This document shows positions 23,068-37,343 of a stretch of 64,000 nucleotides of DNA, piece by piece. The position numbers and the translations under genes were made by a program. Each line of letters starts with the position of its first letter. The stretch's first letter is position 1. Below the pieces are notes generated by a model. It did no database searches, was not told the origin of the DNA, and worked only from the letters and a program-made list of their open reading frames with translations. This DNA comes from Microbotryum silenes-acaulis (taxonomy: Eukaryota > Basidiomycota > Microbotryomycetes > Microbotryales > Microbotryaceae). The DNA lies in assembly GCA_003665825.1 (NCBI GenBank), contig QPFY01000008.1, positions 1,426,001-1,490,000 of the forward strand. Reading direction: 5' to 3'.

Positions 23068-26000
23068 TCACCCCTGACTACCCGTCGAGCTCCATCCCCC
23101 ACCCCTCCCCCCTGACCCCTGTCCCAAACTCAGGAAATCATCCTCCTCATCCTCTGACGAGGTCTCATCCCCAAACATCGTCGTCCGTCGATTCCCATCA
23201 CTCTTACTCCTCTTACTCCTCCTCAACGTCCCCATCGAATACCTCCTCCTCAACGTTCGATGATCCTTCGTGATCTCCCCTTCTGAATCCTCACCTGCGA
23301 AGACCGCCGCTTCGGTTGTCGACCGAGCGTTCGTCGACCCCATCGTTTCAGCATTTTTGAGCCCGAGTCGAGCTAGGATCTCTTTCCTCCGTTTGGCGTT
23401 GTGGATGACGGAGTGACTTCGCCCGTCCTTTGAAGTCGATGCCGCGGGACCAGGTTCGATGTGTGTCCCACCGTCGTCTCCCTCGTCGTCGTCGTCCAGC
23501 ACGACCGCTTCCTCCGGGACCTTGATCTTTCCGCCCCGGGCGTCCTTCTCCCTAACCCGACTAAGCTCGTCCCAACGATCGACCGAACTATCTCGATGAT
23601 CGATCCGACCGCCCAACTGCCCCGCGCCACTCTTCCCCTTCTTAACCTCCTTCAACACGTCTTCCCTCCCTAGATCGATCTGACGTTCAATCTTGAGTCG
23701 GTTCTCGATCATTTTCACGCGCGGGAAGGTCGCCATTTGGCCCACGCGCAACTTGCGTGCCAGTTCGGTTCGATTCGGGTCGGATAAGAGTTGGAACCAG
23801 TCCCAAAAACGGGAGCGGGGCCAAATCGTTACCGTGCCTGTAAGAGACGAACGACCCTAAAATCATCAGCCAAACCCGTATTGAGCTTGCCTCCAGGATG
23901 GGACTTGGCTCCCAATACTGACCCTCGAAATCCTGCAAGAACAAAGCGGACCAATTCTGACCCCCAAACTCGGGCATCAACTCCAAATCCCGTATGACCC
24001 TAAAGTTCTTGGTCAATTCAATCTTGAGGAACTGTTCCGCCGCGGAAAGGAGGAAACCTCCTCTCCAACCTTTGCCTCGACGGTGAGCGACGGGTCGACC
24101 AGGAGCTCCTCGAGGCGCGAACGCGAAGAGGTGGATGTGCGGGTTAACTCTGTGGATGAGACGGGCGTGTTTTAAGTCTTTGAGGGATCACGACCTTACC
24201 GGAGACATAGCTCTATGTGCCCCAAACTCACTGGGAAACCACAGAGAAGTTGACGTTGTACAAGAGATGTAGAGCTTGCAAGGGGATATCGACCCTCAAA
24301 CTCCCGTCCTTGTGCTTGCCCCCAAATTCCCAAGGCTTGACCTTCCCGTCCTTATCTTTTTGCAACAACACAACCGGGTTCATCACACTCGGAACGGCTG
24401 ATGAAGCGATCGAGGCGGAATAGATGACGCAATCCGGTGCGGTGAGGTAGTTGAGCAATTTCGTAGGGGAATGTGTGTCGTAGGGGATGACGGAGATGTT
24501 GAGGATCCGCCCGGTCCTTTCGAACGCTTCGCGAAAGGTCATGTTCCCCATCGTGAAGAAACTCGCTTTTCGAGCCCAGTGCGTCGCTTCGAACCGAGCG
24601 CCCGTCTTGAGCAAGCGAGGGAGCCAGGTTGTCAGGCCTTCCTCGCATGCGCTAATTCGGTCCGCCAGTTCAGGGACGAGCAAGCGGCGCAGTTCGTCGT
24701 CCGTGCGCGTGCACAAAAAAGCAGCGACGATCGATCCTGCCGAGGTCCCCGTCACAACACGAGGGAGGGTGTTCGTATCGAGCAAAGCACGCACGACTCC
24801 GAAGTGGTAGTAGCCCAAGCCTGCGCCACCGGAAAGACACAAAGCCGTCGCGCCGAGGTTCTTGGCGCTCGAGCGGAAAAATTCGTGTTTGATCTCGAGC
24901 GGGACCTGGTCGAGTGGGGCTTTGCGCACGAATTCGATCGATCGTGCGACTGTGGGTCGAGGCACACGTAACAGTCAGCGGCGGGACGAGCGCTTGAATG
25001 GACTGTAAGTCCGCCCCGGGACCCACCTTCGTCGACGTAGTCCTGAACGAGGTCTTTCGTCCCATAAAACGTTTCGCTGTCAAGACCGCGGACGTCGTTG
25101 GCTTTAGACTTCTGGTTCGCCAACTGTAACAACGCGTCGGCGACTGACCTGTAGAGCCTGAAACTCTCGGAGCCGGCAAAGTTGTTCCTCAGCGCGGCGT
25201 GCAATACGGCCATGACCCCCTCCGCATCGTCCTTTTCCCTCAGCTCCCTCAGCGACTTTAGCACCCTTCGAATCAGAGGCGAGTCGTAGTAGGCGTTGGG
25301 GGCGGATCGCTTCCATTCGTTGAAGCGGAGGTGGGCGTCGAGCAAGAGAGCCCGTTCTTTCCACTGTCGACGGGTGAGATATAGTGTTAGTATTCGGTGA
25401 TCAAGGGTGAATTTTCAAGTAGAATGTACCTCTTCAAAATTGCGAGAGCGTCGCAAAGCTTGGCGTAACTTGCCTCGCTGACCACGCCCTGCAAGATTCG
25501 AGCGTTCACCAGCAGCGTCAGTTCGACAGCAACCGCCGATGCCAGGACCACGAAACTTACACGAGCCAAAGTACTCTATCAGGTTGACGATCTGTCGCAC
25601 CGTGACGTACGCGAGGAACTCGATGGAGATGACGGTGAAGATGATGAACTGTGCCCCTCAGGAAAGAGTAAGCTCTTGTCGAACACGGAACTGCCTTGAT
25701 GCCGACGTGAGAAAGCTCACCAAGAGCGGCCACCGTGAGACATGATATGCCCATCCTTCGCGAACGATATCCCTTCTTCTCTTGGGGCCCCTGTGAGTAA
25801 GAGGGATTCCACTCGGCTGAGCGACCATACTAACCCCTTCCTTGCCTCGTCGCTCGACTCACCTGCGAACTTTTTCCCGAATGGGCGCAAAGTCCGAGAC
25901 GGCGCGTATCTTTTCCAGGGGTGTGTCTGTGCCGTCGGTTGGGGTATCTTCGTTACAGGCCTGGGAGGAAAAAGGAGCACACACGCATATAGTGTGTCAG

Positions 26001-26638
26001 TGTCGAACGAGCCACGCTGCTCCCGTGTGTATCTTTGAGGCCTCCGAGTGCAGTGTTTGTGCCCTTGAGTCGATCTCGGACCTGGCTGCGCGCTCGGAAC
26101 GGGTTGGCGGACGACGACGTCATGCAGATCGGAGCCGGCGTTACCCCGACTGGCGGGCAAGCGAGCACGCCGCGGCGATCTGGGTCTGCGCACGCAGAGG
26201 ATGGACACGTGTAGCTAGCTGCACATCGAGGGATGGTGTACTCATAGACCAGTGGGTGCGGTACAAGGATGCGCTCCGGGGTGCACCATTACTACCTCCC
26301 TCCCCGGCCTGGTGCACATTGCCGTACCGACTGCCCGACTAGGCGTGCACCCCACCTCATGCTCACAAGCCACCCACCCACACACAATCCAACCTACACC
26401 GACAACTCACCTTTCCAAACACCTCCATATCCTGCTCAAAACACTCATCGACCCAATCCCACTCCAAATCACCGGCATGCAAATCCCACATCGTCTTTCT
26501 CGCCGTATCCGAACGAGGACCACTCGGCGCGCCACCACAGGCTCCGTTGGTCGTGGGACCTTTCTTGGAGTGCGTACGCGAGGGGACCGGTCTCTTCGTC
26601 GTCAATTTGGAGCGCTTGATGGGTAGGGGTTGAGCCAT
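23068..26638 (-). CDS. Patatin-type triacylglycerol lipase, TGL4/TGL5 group
   Basis: Lipid-droplet lipase that hydrolyses triacylglycerol and related acyl lipids. Nine exons on the minus strand (26411-26638, 25863-25960, 25721-25790, 25561-25648, 25430-25488, 25027-25363, 24232-24949, 23923-24149, 23068-23837) keep phase and give 864 residues. Order of parts: polar N-terminus, a hydrophobic segment (FIIFTVISIEFLAYVTV), the DUF3336 region (SWRGQRGKLRQALRRSRNFE), then the patatin domain with the oxyanion motif SGGAGLGYYHFG, nucleophile elbow GTSAG, and a DGSLRVDIP element carrying the likely catalytic Asp. The C-terminal 200 residues are charged and Ser-rich, a likely target of kinases. First intron (25961-26410) is long for this window, so the extreme N-terminus is less certain. 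Confidence 0.9.
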
Positions 26639-27010
26639 CCTGGATGAGCCGGTGAGGTGGAGCCCCGATGCCAGTGGGTCTTTTGGGGGAGAGCGTCGAA
26701 AAGGCAACCCACCCGTTTTCACGCGCACCCCGACAACGCGCACGCACGTAACGATGGCGGATCGCCGTGCATGGCGAATTTTGGCCCATCTTCTTTCCGG
26801 AATAGTACTACTCTTCGTTTCCAGAGAGGGCTAAACGAATTTTGTCGTTTCAATGGTGGTACCCGTAATACAGCAAATTACCCAAGCCACGACATTATTG
26901 CCACTCTTTTCAAGCCAGCGTCGACGACGGAAAACGCGCCCCTTTGCATTCTCGAGCTTACGCCACGGTCTCGCCGTTCAACCCCATTCGATTCTGGTTT
27001 GACTGCATAA
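26639..27010. other. Intergenic spacer between costars and lipase genes
   Basis: 372 bp in tandem minus-strand context. It should hold the 3' end of the costars transcript and the lipase promoter. No other feature seen. Confidence 0.5.
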
Positions 27011-27587
27011 CTACTCTGCGCCTATCCAAACGACTTGTACATCCTTGTCCTTGGGCATCATCAACAGCTCGGCATCGAAAGCGACCTGACTCGGAGGAGA
27101 GTGGGGCACCTATCAGTCCAACGCGATCTCCGCTTCCCCCACATGATCGCCCAGATACCACGTTGGAACCTTACTTTCTTCTGCCTCTTGGCCGATCGCA
27201 ACGTCCCATTCAGCGCCTCCACTATTTCATACAGACCAGAACTTTATCACATCAGTTCCTAATGCACCCCGTCTCGACCTCGTCCTTCCGGATCGAGCCA
27301 AGGCGGTTTACGTACGTGTGTTGGCCGTCTTGTCGAACAAGATTCCGTAAGCGCAACTCGGTTGCCCCGAACTGTCGGTTGTGCCGTAGCTTTTGATCGC
27401 GTCCTATGCACCCAAAGAGTACATTTTGTGATCTTGTCAGCGAGATGAAGGTGGGGCTTGAATTGTGCACCCGTTGCAGTGTGAAGCGGAACTCGTGCAG
27501 CGGAGCGCGGGAGGGTTCAAGACTGATCAGTCCCGAGCCAGACTTGCCTTGAGGATTTCGATCTCGTGAGCTGTATCGAGGACCATC
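27011..27587 (-). CDS. Costars-domain protein (ABRACL-like), 82 residues
   Basis: Small globular protein of the costars family, linked in other organisms to actin dynamics and cell motility. It is spread over four tiny exons (27549-27587, 27316-27403, 27175-27221, 27011-27085), so no single open frame shows it. Joined in phase they give 82 residues, exactly the usual family length, starting MVLDTAHEIEILKDAI and containing the family core GILFDKTANTLEALNGTLRSAK, split here as GILFDKTANT and LEALNGTLRSAK, and the ending DAELLMMPKDKDVQVVW. The first intron uses a GC donor (AAG|GCAAGT); the others are GT-AG. Reading phase, length and motif order all agree, so I am fairly sure of the model. Confidence 0.85.
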
Positions 27588-28133
27588 CTGGAGCGTACTT
27601 GGTTCGCGCGGAGGAATAGCGGATGTAAGACGACGAGAGCCACAACTGGCGCAATCGGCTCGGCGTGGGTTCGGGTGCCACCCCATCCACGCATGAGCAT
27701 TACTAATGCGAAAACGAGTACATGCTACACTTCGACGTCAAGCGCAGCGATCTATAATTTGGGTTATCTCACTCGACGGAAAAAGAACAGAAAATTAAAA
27801 CCGGCACTGGTTTTGACTTCAGTGAGAAACTCGGTTCGGCCCGATCGTACCGGGTGGGACGCGACGCGACGCCCTGCCGCACGCGCTTTTTCGTTCGGCA
27901 AAGGCGCGCCTCCTCTTTCTGGCGAGCGAGTCGAAGGAGTCTTTCTTCTTGACATCCCGACGCCACTCCTCACACCTCTCTCTCTAACTGGCTTCATCGT
28001 CTGCGACATTATCTCAAGGTCTTTGAGCGCTTCTTTGGGCTCAAGATCCCTTCACAGCAGCAACAGCTCAACTCGAAAGTGCCACCTCGGAGTTTGTCCG
28101 GCGCGTCGGCGCGTCGCACCACTTTGGATTTCG
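27588..28133. promoter_or_regulatory. Divergent promoter region (costars / CBK1)
   Basis: 546 bp between divergent start codons. The CBK1 frame stays open upstream of its ATG, but that part overlaps the shared promoter and looks like leader rather than protein. Confidence 0.5.
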
Positions 28134-30715
<2,582 letters not shown>

Positions 30716-31494
30716 TGTCGTGTCTAGAGGGCACAAACCCACTGGCAAAACCTCGTCACTTCTAGCTTTCCGTTCGTTTATAATGTCCTATCCGCGCATA
30801 TCATCCTTGCTATTTCTTCCTTCACCGCAGACCTTTGAGGTTTTGTCCTCTATTTCTTTTCCGTGGCGCCCCAAAACCTACTCACTAAAATCACGTGCAA
30901 TTCGAGTCTTTGAGTCGGTCACGTTCAGCGAATCAACGAAGCGAAAAGTGCAGACGCAGTCTATTTAGAGCTATAATTTGTAGATCACACCTCCGTCGAA
31001 GGGAGCCACGCTTAACCTAACTAGAGTCCACAAGTCCAGATCACGCAACGACAACACCGCACGAATAGAGTCGCAGGCTGGGCATTGAGCCAACGCGCGC
31101 GGCTCGACAAATTAGAGGCCATAGCGAACCACGTCGCGTCGCGTGAGACTATCAACGCGTAGGCGCGCGCGCGGCTGCGGTTGGCGAGACGTTGCAGCTC
31201 GTTGCAGGTGCCAGCAGTTCGACCACCCACCGGCTTTTCGTCTCTCCCTTTCTTTTCCTGCGCTCATCTACCAACGTCTTGCTTCGCCTCATTCTTCCGC
31301 CCTCAATTCCAACCACTTGGTGTCTTTGATCAACTACATCGTCCTATACGAATACACCGCTCAAACATCCTCTAGCACCCGCCCCCGTCCCAACCTCCCC
31401 TTTCTCCCTGGACTTCTCGTTCGCCGCTCATCACTTGACCCCTCTTTTTTCTCCCAATCACCTCACCGCAAACTCACCTCAAGCCTACCACAAG
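30716..31494. other. Intergenic region between CBK1 and the secreted-protein gene
   Basis: 779 bp in tandem plus-strand context. The last 300 bp are pyrimidine-rich, as expected for a promoter or leader of the downstream gene. No other gene seen. Confidence 0.5.
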
Positions 31495-32659
31495 ATGCTG
31501 CTTCCCACTTCGACATCCCGTTGGTCCGCTTTGACGACCTTGGTCATGCTCGCTTCTTGCGTAACATCATTAGGTGAGTGTTTGGTGGCACTTTCACGAT
31601 TTCGGGCGCTCAGCAAAGGACGTGACGGCGGTGCAGCCGGAGTCCGTTGAAGCAACACGCGTGCGCCGCCTTGCGACGCGCGCCGCGCGCGAGGCTCGCC
31701 ACTACCCCCGTTTTCGCCCCTTGGTTCGGGTGACAAGGTGTTCGGGCGGCGAAATGCTACCACCATGCCTCACGCGAACGTTCGATTTCACAATGTTGTC
31801 ATCTTTTACTGACCTCCGCTCCCCCTCCCCCCCACCCCATGGCCCATCACTTCCAACCCTATTTCCAGACGCGAACCCCTCTCCTCAAAGCACGACGCCC
31901 GCCCTACTCGCGATGAATCTGTCCAAATCGCCGAAAGTGATTCGCGTCGTCCACGAAAGCCAAGATGCGACCGCGTCGATCCTCTCGCGTAAACTCGACG
32001 TCGTGACCCCCAAGAAACGTCAAGATGACCAACTCCCCATTAGGCGTCGTACGACCGTCTCTTCTTCGGCCAAGAAGAGCGATGTGCGGAAGAAGAGGTC
32101 CTTGCCTCAACGGGAAACGATGAAGGGTCGGGAAAACAGGAAGAATAAGAGGGCCGGTTCCAAGTCTTCGCATATCAAAACTCAGTTGGCGCTCAAGGCC
32201 AAGTTCAAGAGGGAGAAGGTCGAACAGGTTGAGAAGGCGTCGAAGAACAAGGTCAACGCCGCGAAGACGACTACGGCTGGTGGTGATAGCAAACCCCGCG
32301 CTTCGGAGACCAAGAAGGCCGACTCCAAGGCGTCGGCGACGAAGAAGGCGGATGAAACGGCCAAGTCCAAGTCGGGATCGGCGACGACCAAAGCTGGTGC
32401 GGCTGGTGCGGCTTCGAAAGCGACGACAACGGCACCGGCGGCGACGGCACCGCTGGCGACGGCACCGGCGACGACGACTACGCCTGCTGCTGCGGATGCC
32501 GCGGCTTCGGTCACGACTACGAGCGCCGATTTGATCACTTCCACGGCGGCGGCGGCGACGACGACAGGGGCCAGCTCCTCTGCTGGTCGGGGGGCCTCCC
32601 TTATGAGCGTTGGGTTGATGACCGGTCTCGTGGCCGTCGTTTTGACGATGCTCACTTAG
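31495..32659 (+). CDS. Secreted, lysine-rich, probably GPI-anchored protein
   Basis: Two exons (31495-31573 and 31869-32659) separated by a 295-bp intron keep phase and give 289 residues. The first exon is almost exactly a signal peptide (MLLPTSTSRWSALTTLVMLA, cleavage likely near CVTSL). The mature part is unusually basic up to about residue 180, with many KK/KR pairs, then becomes Ala/Thr-rich and ends in a hydrophobic tail (LMSVGLMTGLVAVVLTMLT) preceded by small residues, the layout of a GPI-attachment signal. No enzyme domain was seen. A cell-wall or surface protein is the natural inference. A dibasic-rich secreted region could also be a target of Kex2-type processing. Confidence 0.7.
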
Positions 32660-34768
32660 ACGCCTTTGAGGATCTTCGAGATTTTGGTTCTCTTGTCGCT
32701 CTCACCTCACTCATACTTCCGCCCAACACACTGTAGCCCCTCTTTTTGTTTTTCACCTAGATCCTTTCAATAAAATCATTACGTTATGGACACGGCCTCA
32801 TATCTTGGTTTTTTTGCGACCTTGCGCCGCGCTCAGTTGGCATGATCATCAGTGCATTCACAAACCTGTCTTCACTCCCATTCTTTTTCGTGCTTTGAAT
32901 GTTTTGGATTCACGAAACGTCCTAAACCATCATGCAGTGATATTACACACGATTTCTTGCTGTTCCCTTGTACCGGGCATGAATGAGCTTCGCAGATGCA
33001 CCCGTGCTGAACACTCGAAGTGGGATCTTTTGAAGGACGATCTTGACCAAATCTAGCATCAAGGCAAGGTCAGCTAGTGAGGCCTGTCCTATCGAACCTT
33101 AGCTCCCGAATTCAGGGTTGAGTACGAGTTCAGGGATTCAGAATGAGGATGATGTTGGAGAAGGGAGCAAAAAAAGCGCTCGCAGAAGGCGCACGGCCTC
33201 CACCACCAAGGAACTGGCCAGTCAATCGACGAGCGATGCCCGGGGGTAGAGGTCAAGTACCTCTTCCACTTAGCTCGGAGGTAATGCCAATGCAGAACCG
33301 CGGCTGAAGGAACGAGCTGAACAGCTCTCTCGGTGGAGTCTGGGCCGAGGGAACCTCTGCCCTCTGTAAGTGTTGGACTAGTTCGATCGGTCATTTCAAG
33401 TCACTCTAAGTACTTTCCCGCGGCACGGAGGCTGTTCCGAGCTCCGTGCCGATCAACGGTTGACCCCTATTCGAATTTATCTTGTTTCATGACCTCGCGT
33501 CTCTCTTTCAGAATCTTTAAAATAGAACTCAACTCGAACGCGAACCGAAATCAAAGAACATCAGCTTGCAAGGGCTTGCTCACGAGGTCGAAATATATGC
33601 CGAGCCTCCCTCGAATCATCCGATCAGTCACAGTTCTGGAGACTGCGGCGCTGTCTTGCCTGCAGTGGGCAGTGGACACTGCACTCGAATTTTTCACGAA
33701 CACTGACCAGCGTCGCGCCTCACGTTACACGCCCGCAGTGAGCTCCGACCGCGCAGCGCCAAGTGCACCTCGTCGCAGCAGCCCGCTTTCTCTTTTTTGA
33801 CATTCTGAGGATCCAAAATCCTCGGATTCGTCGAGGCGCCTTGCAGAAGATTGACGTACGTTCTGCAAGTGAGGCGCCTTTGCAGATTTTGACATTTCTC
33901 CCCTGGGTCGACGTCATTTTAGCCTACCTTGAGCAGCCTTCGGCATGACCTTGGGCCCGGCGTTCGCCTTCGAGACGCGCTTTGGTCCTGTGAAGGTGTT
34001 TCTACGTCTCGAATTCCTGCGTACGTCCAAGTTCATCTTCGTTCATCAGTGCAAGTGCATCAGGAGACTCGTCGCCACGTATGGTGGACATCACGGAGAG
34101 AAGCGCTCGGCGAAGATGGAGTCCAAATCGAACATGGAACACTCTGTCAGAGTGTATATTGCTGTTTCATCCCACTTGTCTTCCTGATTATGATTAGTTA
34201 CTAGTTGTTGATATTAGTCGCCTCGCGCGCGCTCCCTTAGCGCTTCTCTTCTTTCTCCAACTATCTTTACTATCATCTTCGGCTCTCGTACTTACGTATC
34301 TCGTGCCTCGGCTTCAGGTTTCCAAAACACTCGATGGAACCGTTCGGCGACATCGCACTCCACCAGGGTTAGAAGGCATTGTCATAGCAGCAACTGAGGT
34401 AGAGTGTTCCGTGTCATCCCATACTTTGGCCCTGTGATTTTCTCGTTGTCGCTCCGGTGTACACTCTTACTGGGTCTCTCACATCTTGCCGCTTTGGCCA
34501 AAGAACGAGACGAAAGACTCACCCCGGGTCGTCTCCCCGGGTACACCTGGTCCTCTGCACCGATCACCTCCGAGTCGCGGCGTCGATTGCTGGCGCAGGG
34601 TATCAAATAGTAGCGGCTACGCTGGGGAGCGACACAGAAGTCACCCACAAGATAGACTCGGAACAATTCTAGCATTACATCCGCGTCGGAAAGTGCACAA
34701 AATGATGCCGAGTTCTTAACCCCCCTGTAAGGCGTCGCTCCGCCTACGCCTCACCCCCCCCCCCCCCT
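32660..34768. other. 2.1-kb intergenic region without a supportable gene
   Basis: Only short frames without family resemblance, for example 33945-34187 plus. The start holds an AATAAA-like signal (about 32769-32774) for the upstream gene. Two small hairpins lie at 33807-33823 and 33834-33879, and a 14-base C run at 34754-34767 just past the FunK1 stop. Confidence 0.55.
33834..33879. repeat. 46-bp hairpin
   Basis: Left arm AGGCGCC+TTGCAGAA (33834-33848) pairs with TTCTGCAA (33861-33868) and AGGCGCCT (33872-33879); three extra bases bulge on the right. A smaller GAGGAT/ATCCTC hairpin precedes it at 33807-33823. Confidence 0.75.
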
Positions 34769-37304
34769 TCAAGGTGACCGATAAAAAATCCTCAAGCCCG
34801 CGAGGAGTCCATCATACGACATCACTTGCGATTCCCAAAGGTCCTCGAGGTCTTCTTCTTCTCCTTGGATTAAGTGAAGCCAGCAGTGCTTCTTCAAGAT
34901 GTCCAGAAGCCCCTGAATTCCCGTCCATCCCGACGCACATGCTTCGACGAGCTTCTTGTACTCCTTGGGCCATAGCAGATTTCGTTTGTAGGTAGCGGCG
35001 TCCTCAAGATTGCCGGCACCCCATCTGTCCCAAATCAATTCGGCCTGCGGGCGCTCAATCACGAGAGCCTTGCGCTCGGAGGACCAGGCTTGGAAGGCCC
35101 TGCGGCAGGCGACGTAGAAAAACGATTCTACGTCGTGCCAGCGCTCGTGCGTGACCCCTCCGGCCGGACCTTCTAGAAGTAACTCAGACATGTAAGGCAG
35201 TGTGCCCTGTTATGGATCGTGGAGCGAGTGAATAGGTCCGAGTAAGCCAACCCGAACCAGGACCAGCTAAGCCGATTGAAACGAGAGCGGGCAACGTACA
35301 GAGCGGTTCAGGCGGTACTCTTCTTCGTTCAATCGAGTATTTTTTACGGCGAGGTGGTAGTCCAATAAGATGCCATCCTTGTTCTTGTCGACCATAATGT
35401 TTCCGTACGAAACGTCTCGGTGGATGTAGCCGTGGTTCCAAAGCGCGCGATGCCCTGTCAGGCATGTGGAAACCGATCAGCGGCCGTTGCGCCGACTTGC
35501 GCCGATCTTGGCATGGCGACGCCGCTCGGCTCCGCTCGGGGCACTTACCTTCAATCGCACCTTCGAGAACGCGAGCGAGACTTTTCGTGTTCTCGATCGT
35601 GTCGAGGGATCGGTAGCGTTCTTCATGAATCACTACCTCCCGGGCGCGGGGGATGAGCTTGTCGAACGTATGGTCGCGATCGAGGAACGCGGGACGAAGG
35701 GTCTCGTACTCGCCTCGGAAGACGGCGACGAGCGGAGCAAGACCTCGAGGCCTCTTCGCCTGGACGAAGTTCCGAATCTCGGCCAGGTCGGTGTTGCGCG
35801 ACTGTTCAACCCAGGCGATCGACATGGCGTGGGTCTTGACGGTGGTGCCATCGCGGACGGTGATCTCGTACGTCGAGGTAGCGCGACCGCACTCCGTTTG
35901 ACGCCGAAAGAGCAGTCGTACGATTGTGATCTCCCTCAGCGAGACGGGTCCACCAACAAATTCCGGGGCCGCCGCGGGGAAGAAGCCATCGCAGGGCGTA
36001 TACGGGCCCTGACGATCGTCGAGCGAGTTCGTGGTTGCCAGGAGGCCGTTCTCGAAGTCGTCGTGCCCGACGAGACGGTAGAAGAAGGTTGAAAGAAAGT
36101 CATTCTCTTCAGAAACGACGACTTCTTTGGTGTGGAAGAGAGGCCACACGCGTTGAGCAGGTAAACCTTGAGTCGGTTGTGTCGTAAGGTGAAGCCGATA
36201 GCAAACTCTCGGATCGGAGTCGCTAATAAGGCGGACAGTCGTCGTAGGAGCTGTTTTCTCGCGTCGGCGTCGCCTCCTTTCGCCTCGCCGACGGCGGCAA
36301 CATGGACGAGGGTTCGAACGAGCGCATCAATGTTGTCCTCCTTCATCTCGCCATCGTCCTTGCCGTTGCGGTTGCGGTTGCGGTTGCCGTTGCCGACGGC
36401 CGTGGCCTTGCCCTTGCCCTTTTTGCCTTCGTCCTTGGCGTCCGGTCGAGCATGCTTGGGCAGAGCCCATACGTTTGGAAGTGTTGGGTCGTGCTTGATG
36501 GAAGCGCGGGTGAGCAGAACGACGTCGGCCGTCTTCTCCGTCGTCTCGATGCGGTCGGGGGCAACGCCGATGTAGTTGGGCGAGTTCTTGCACGCGACGA
36601 GTCGGTTGTCGCCGGTCTGCGAGGAGCACGGCCCGCCGCAAGTCAGACCTTTGCACCAGAAACACGAATGCAGCCAACCGATTCAGGACTCAGCCCTCCT
36701 GACTCACGATCTTGTTGACGGCTGCTATGACCTCGGCCATCGCCTCTTCGGTGCCGATCGCGAAGTTCTTCGACCATACCTTGTTCCTAACCTCCCAAGC
36801 GGTCGGGTTGCCGAAGAAGTAGTCCCACAGCCCTTGGCTGAAGCATTCCTTCCCTTCCATCGCGGTCGCAATCCTGTCGGCCGTCGCCATGGCTCGCTCT
36901 CCGGCGCTGGGAACCGCCCTGGCGGAGATCGGCGTCGACAAGCACGTGCGCGAGGTGGACGCTGCGGGCGACGCGGGGCCGGTGGCACGCGAAGCGCCTG
37001 GGGTCGACGGAGAAGGAGACCCGGGGCCAGGAAGCGACTTTCTCAAGGGGGAGAAGTCGTAGGCTTCGCTGCTTCGAGCGATCGGGTCGGTCTCCGATGC
37101 GAGCGGCGAGGAAGTCTGGCCAGCCGAGGACGACAACGCGGAGGTCGACGCGAGACGAGCGTTGATGGCCGCTGGTTGAGTGACCGGCGCGCCCTGCTTT
37201 TGCCGCTCAATCCGCTTTCGTAGCAGGGCCACTAGGGCCACTGCGCTGCCAGGACCAAAGTTACCTTGCGCCTTCAATGGCTCCCTTCTGACTTCAACCT
37301 GCAT
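34769..37304 (-). pseudogene. FunK1-type protein kinase with an apparent frameshift
   Basis: FunK1 kinases are a fungus-specific, often multi-copy family found mainly in mushrooms and relatives. Minus-strand exons: 36708-37304, 35549-36616, 35300-35454, 34769-35206. Kinase features are clear: HRALWNHGYIHRDVSYGNIM (catalytic HRD...N), then DGILLDYHLAV where the DFG-like site reads LDY, and GTLPYMSE. The second exon does not stay in one frame. It begins in the frame of NRLVACKNSPNYIGV and reaches RHNRLKVYLLNACG, but continues one frame away at VVVSEENDF, near 36130-36165. No good intron explains this, so it is either a disabling single-base change or an assembly error. The first exon (199 residues) is Ser/Pro/Ala-rich. 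The start ATG lies inside a module duplicated at 1592-1684. Typed as pseudogene because of the shift; it could be functional if the base is wrong. Confidence 0.75.
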
Positions 37305-37343
37305 CGATTGAAATCGTTAGCCTTTTTGGTTGTGTAGTCCAGT
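37251..37343 (-). repeat. 93-bp module shared with 1592-1684
   Basis: Reverse complement matches 1592-1684 at 86 of 93 bases. It covers the presumed FunK1 start codon, the sequence just upstream with a CTAAC element, and the first 18 codons. Confidence 0.8.

Noticed and set aside
27675..28133. In-frame N-terminal extension of CBK1 upstream of 28134
   Set aside because: It would run through the shared promoter with the costars gene and is compositionally unlike the Gln-rich N-terminus typical of the family.
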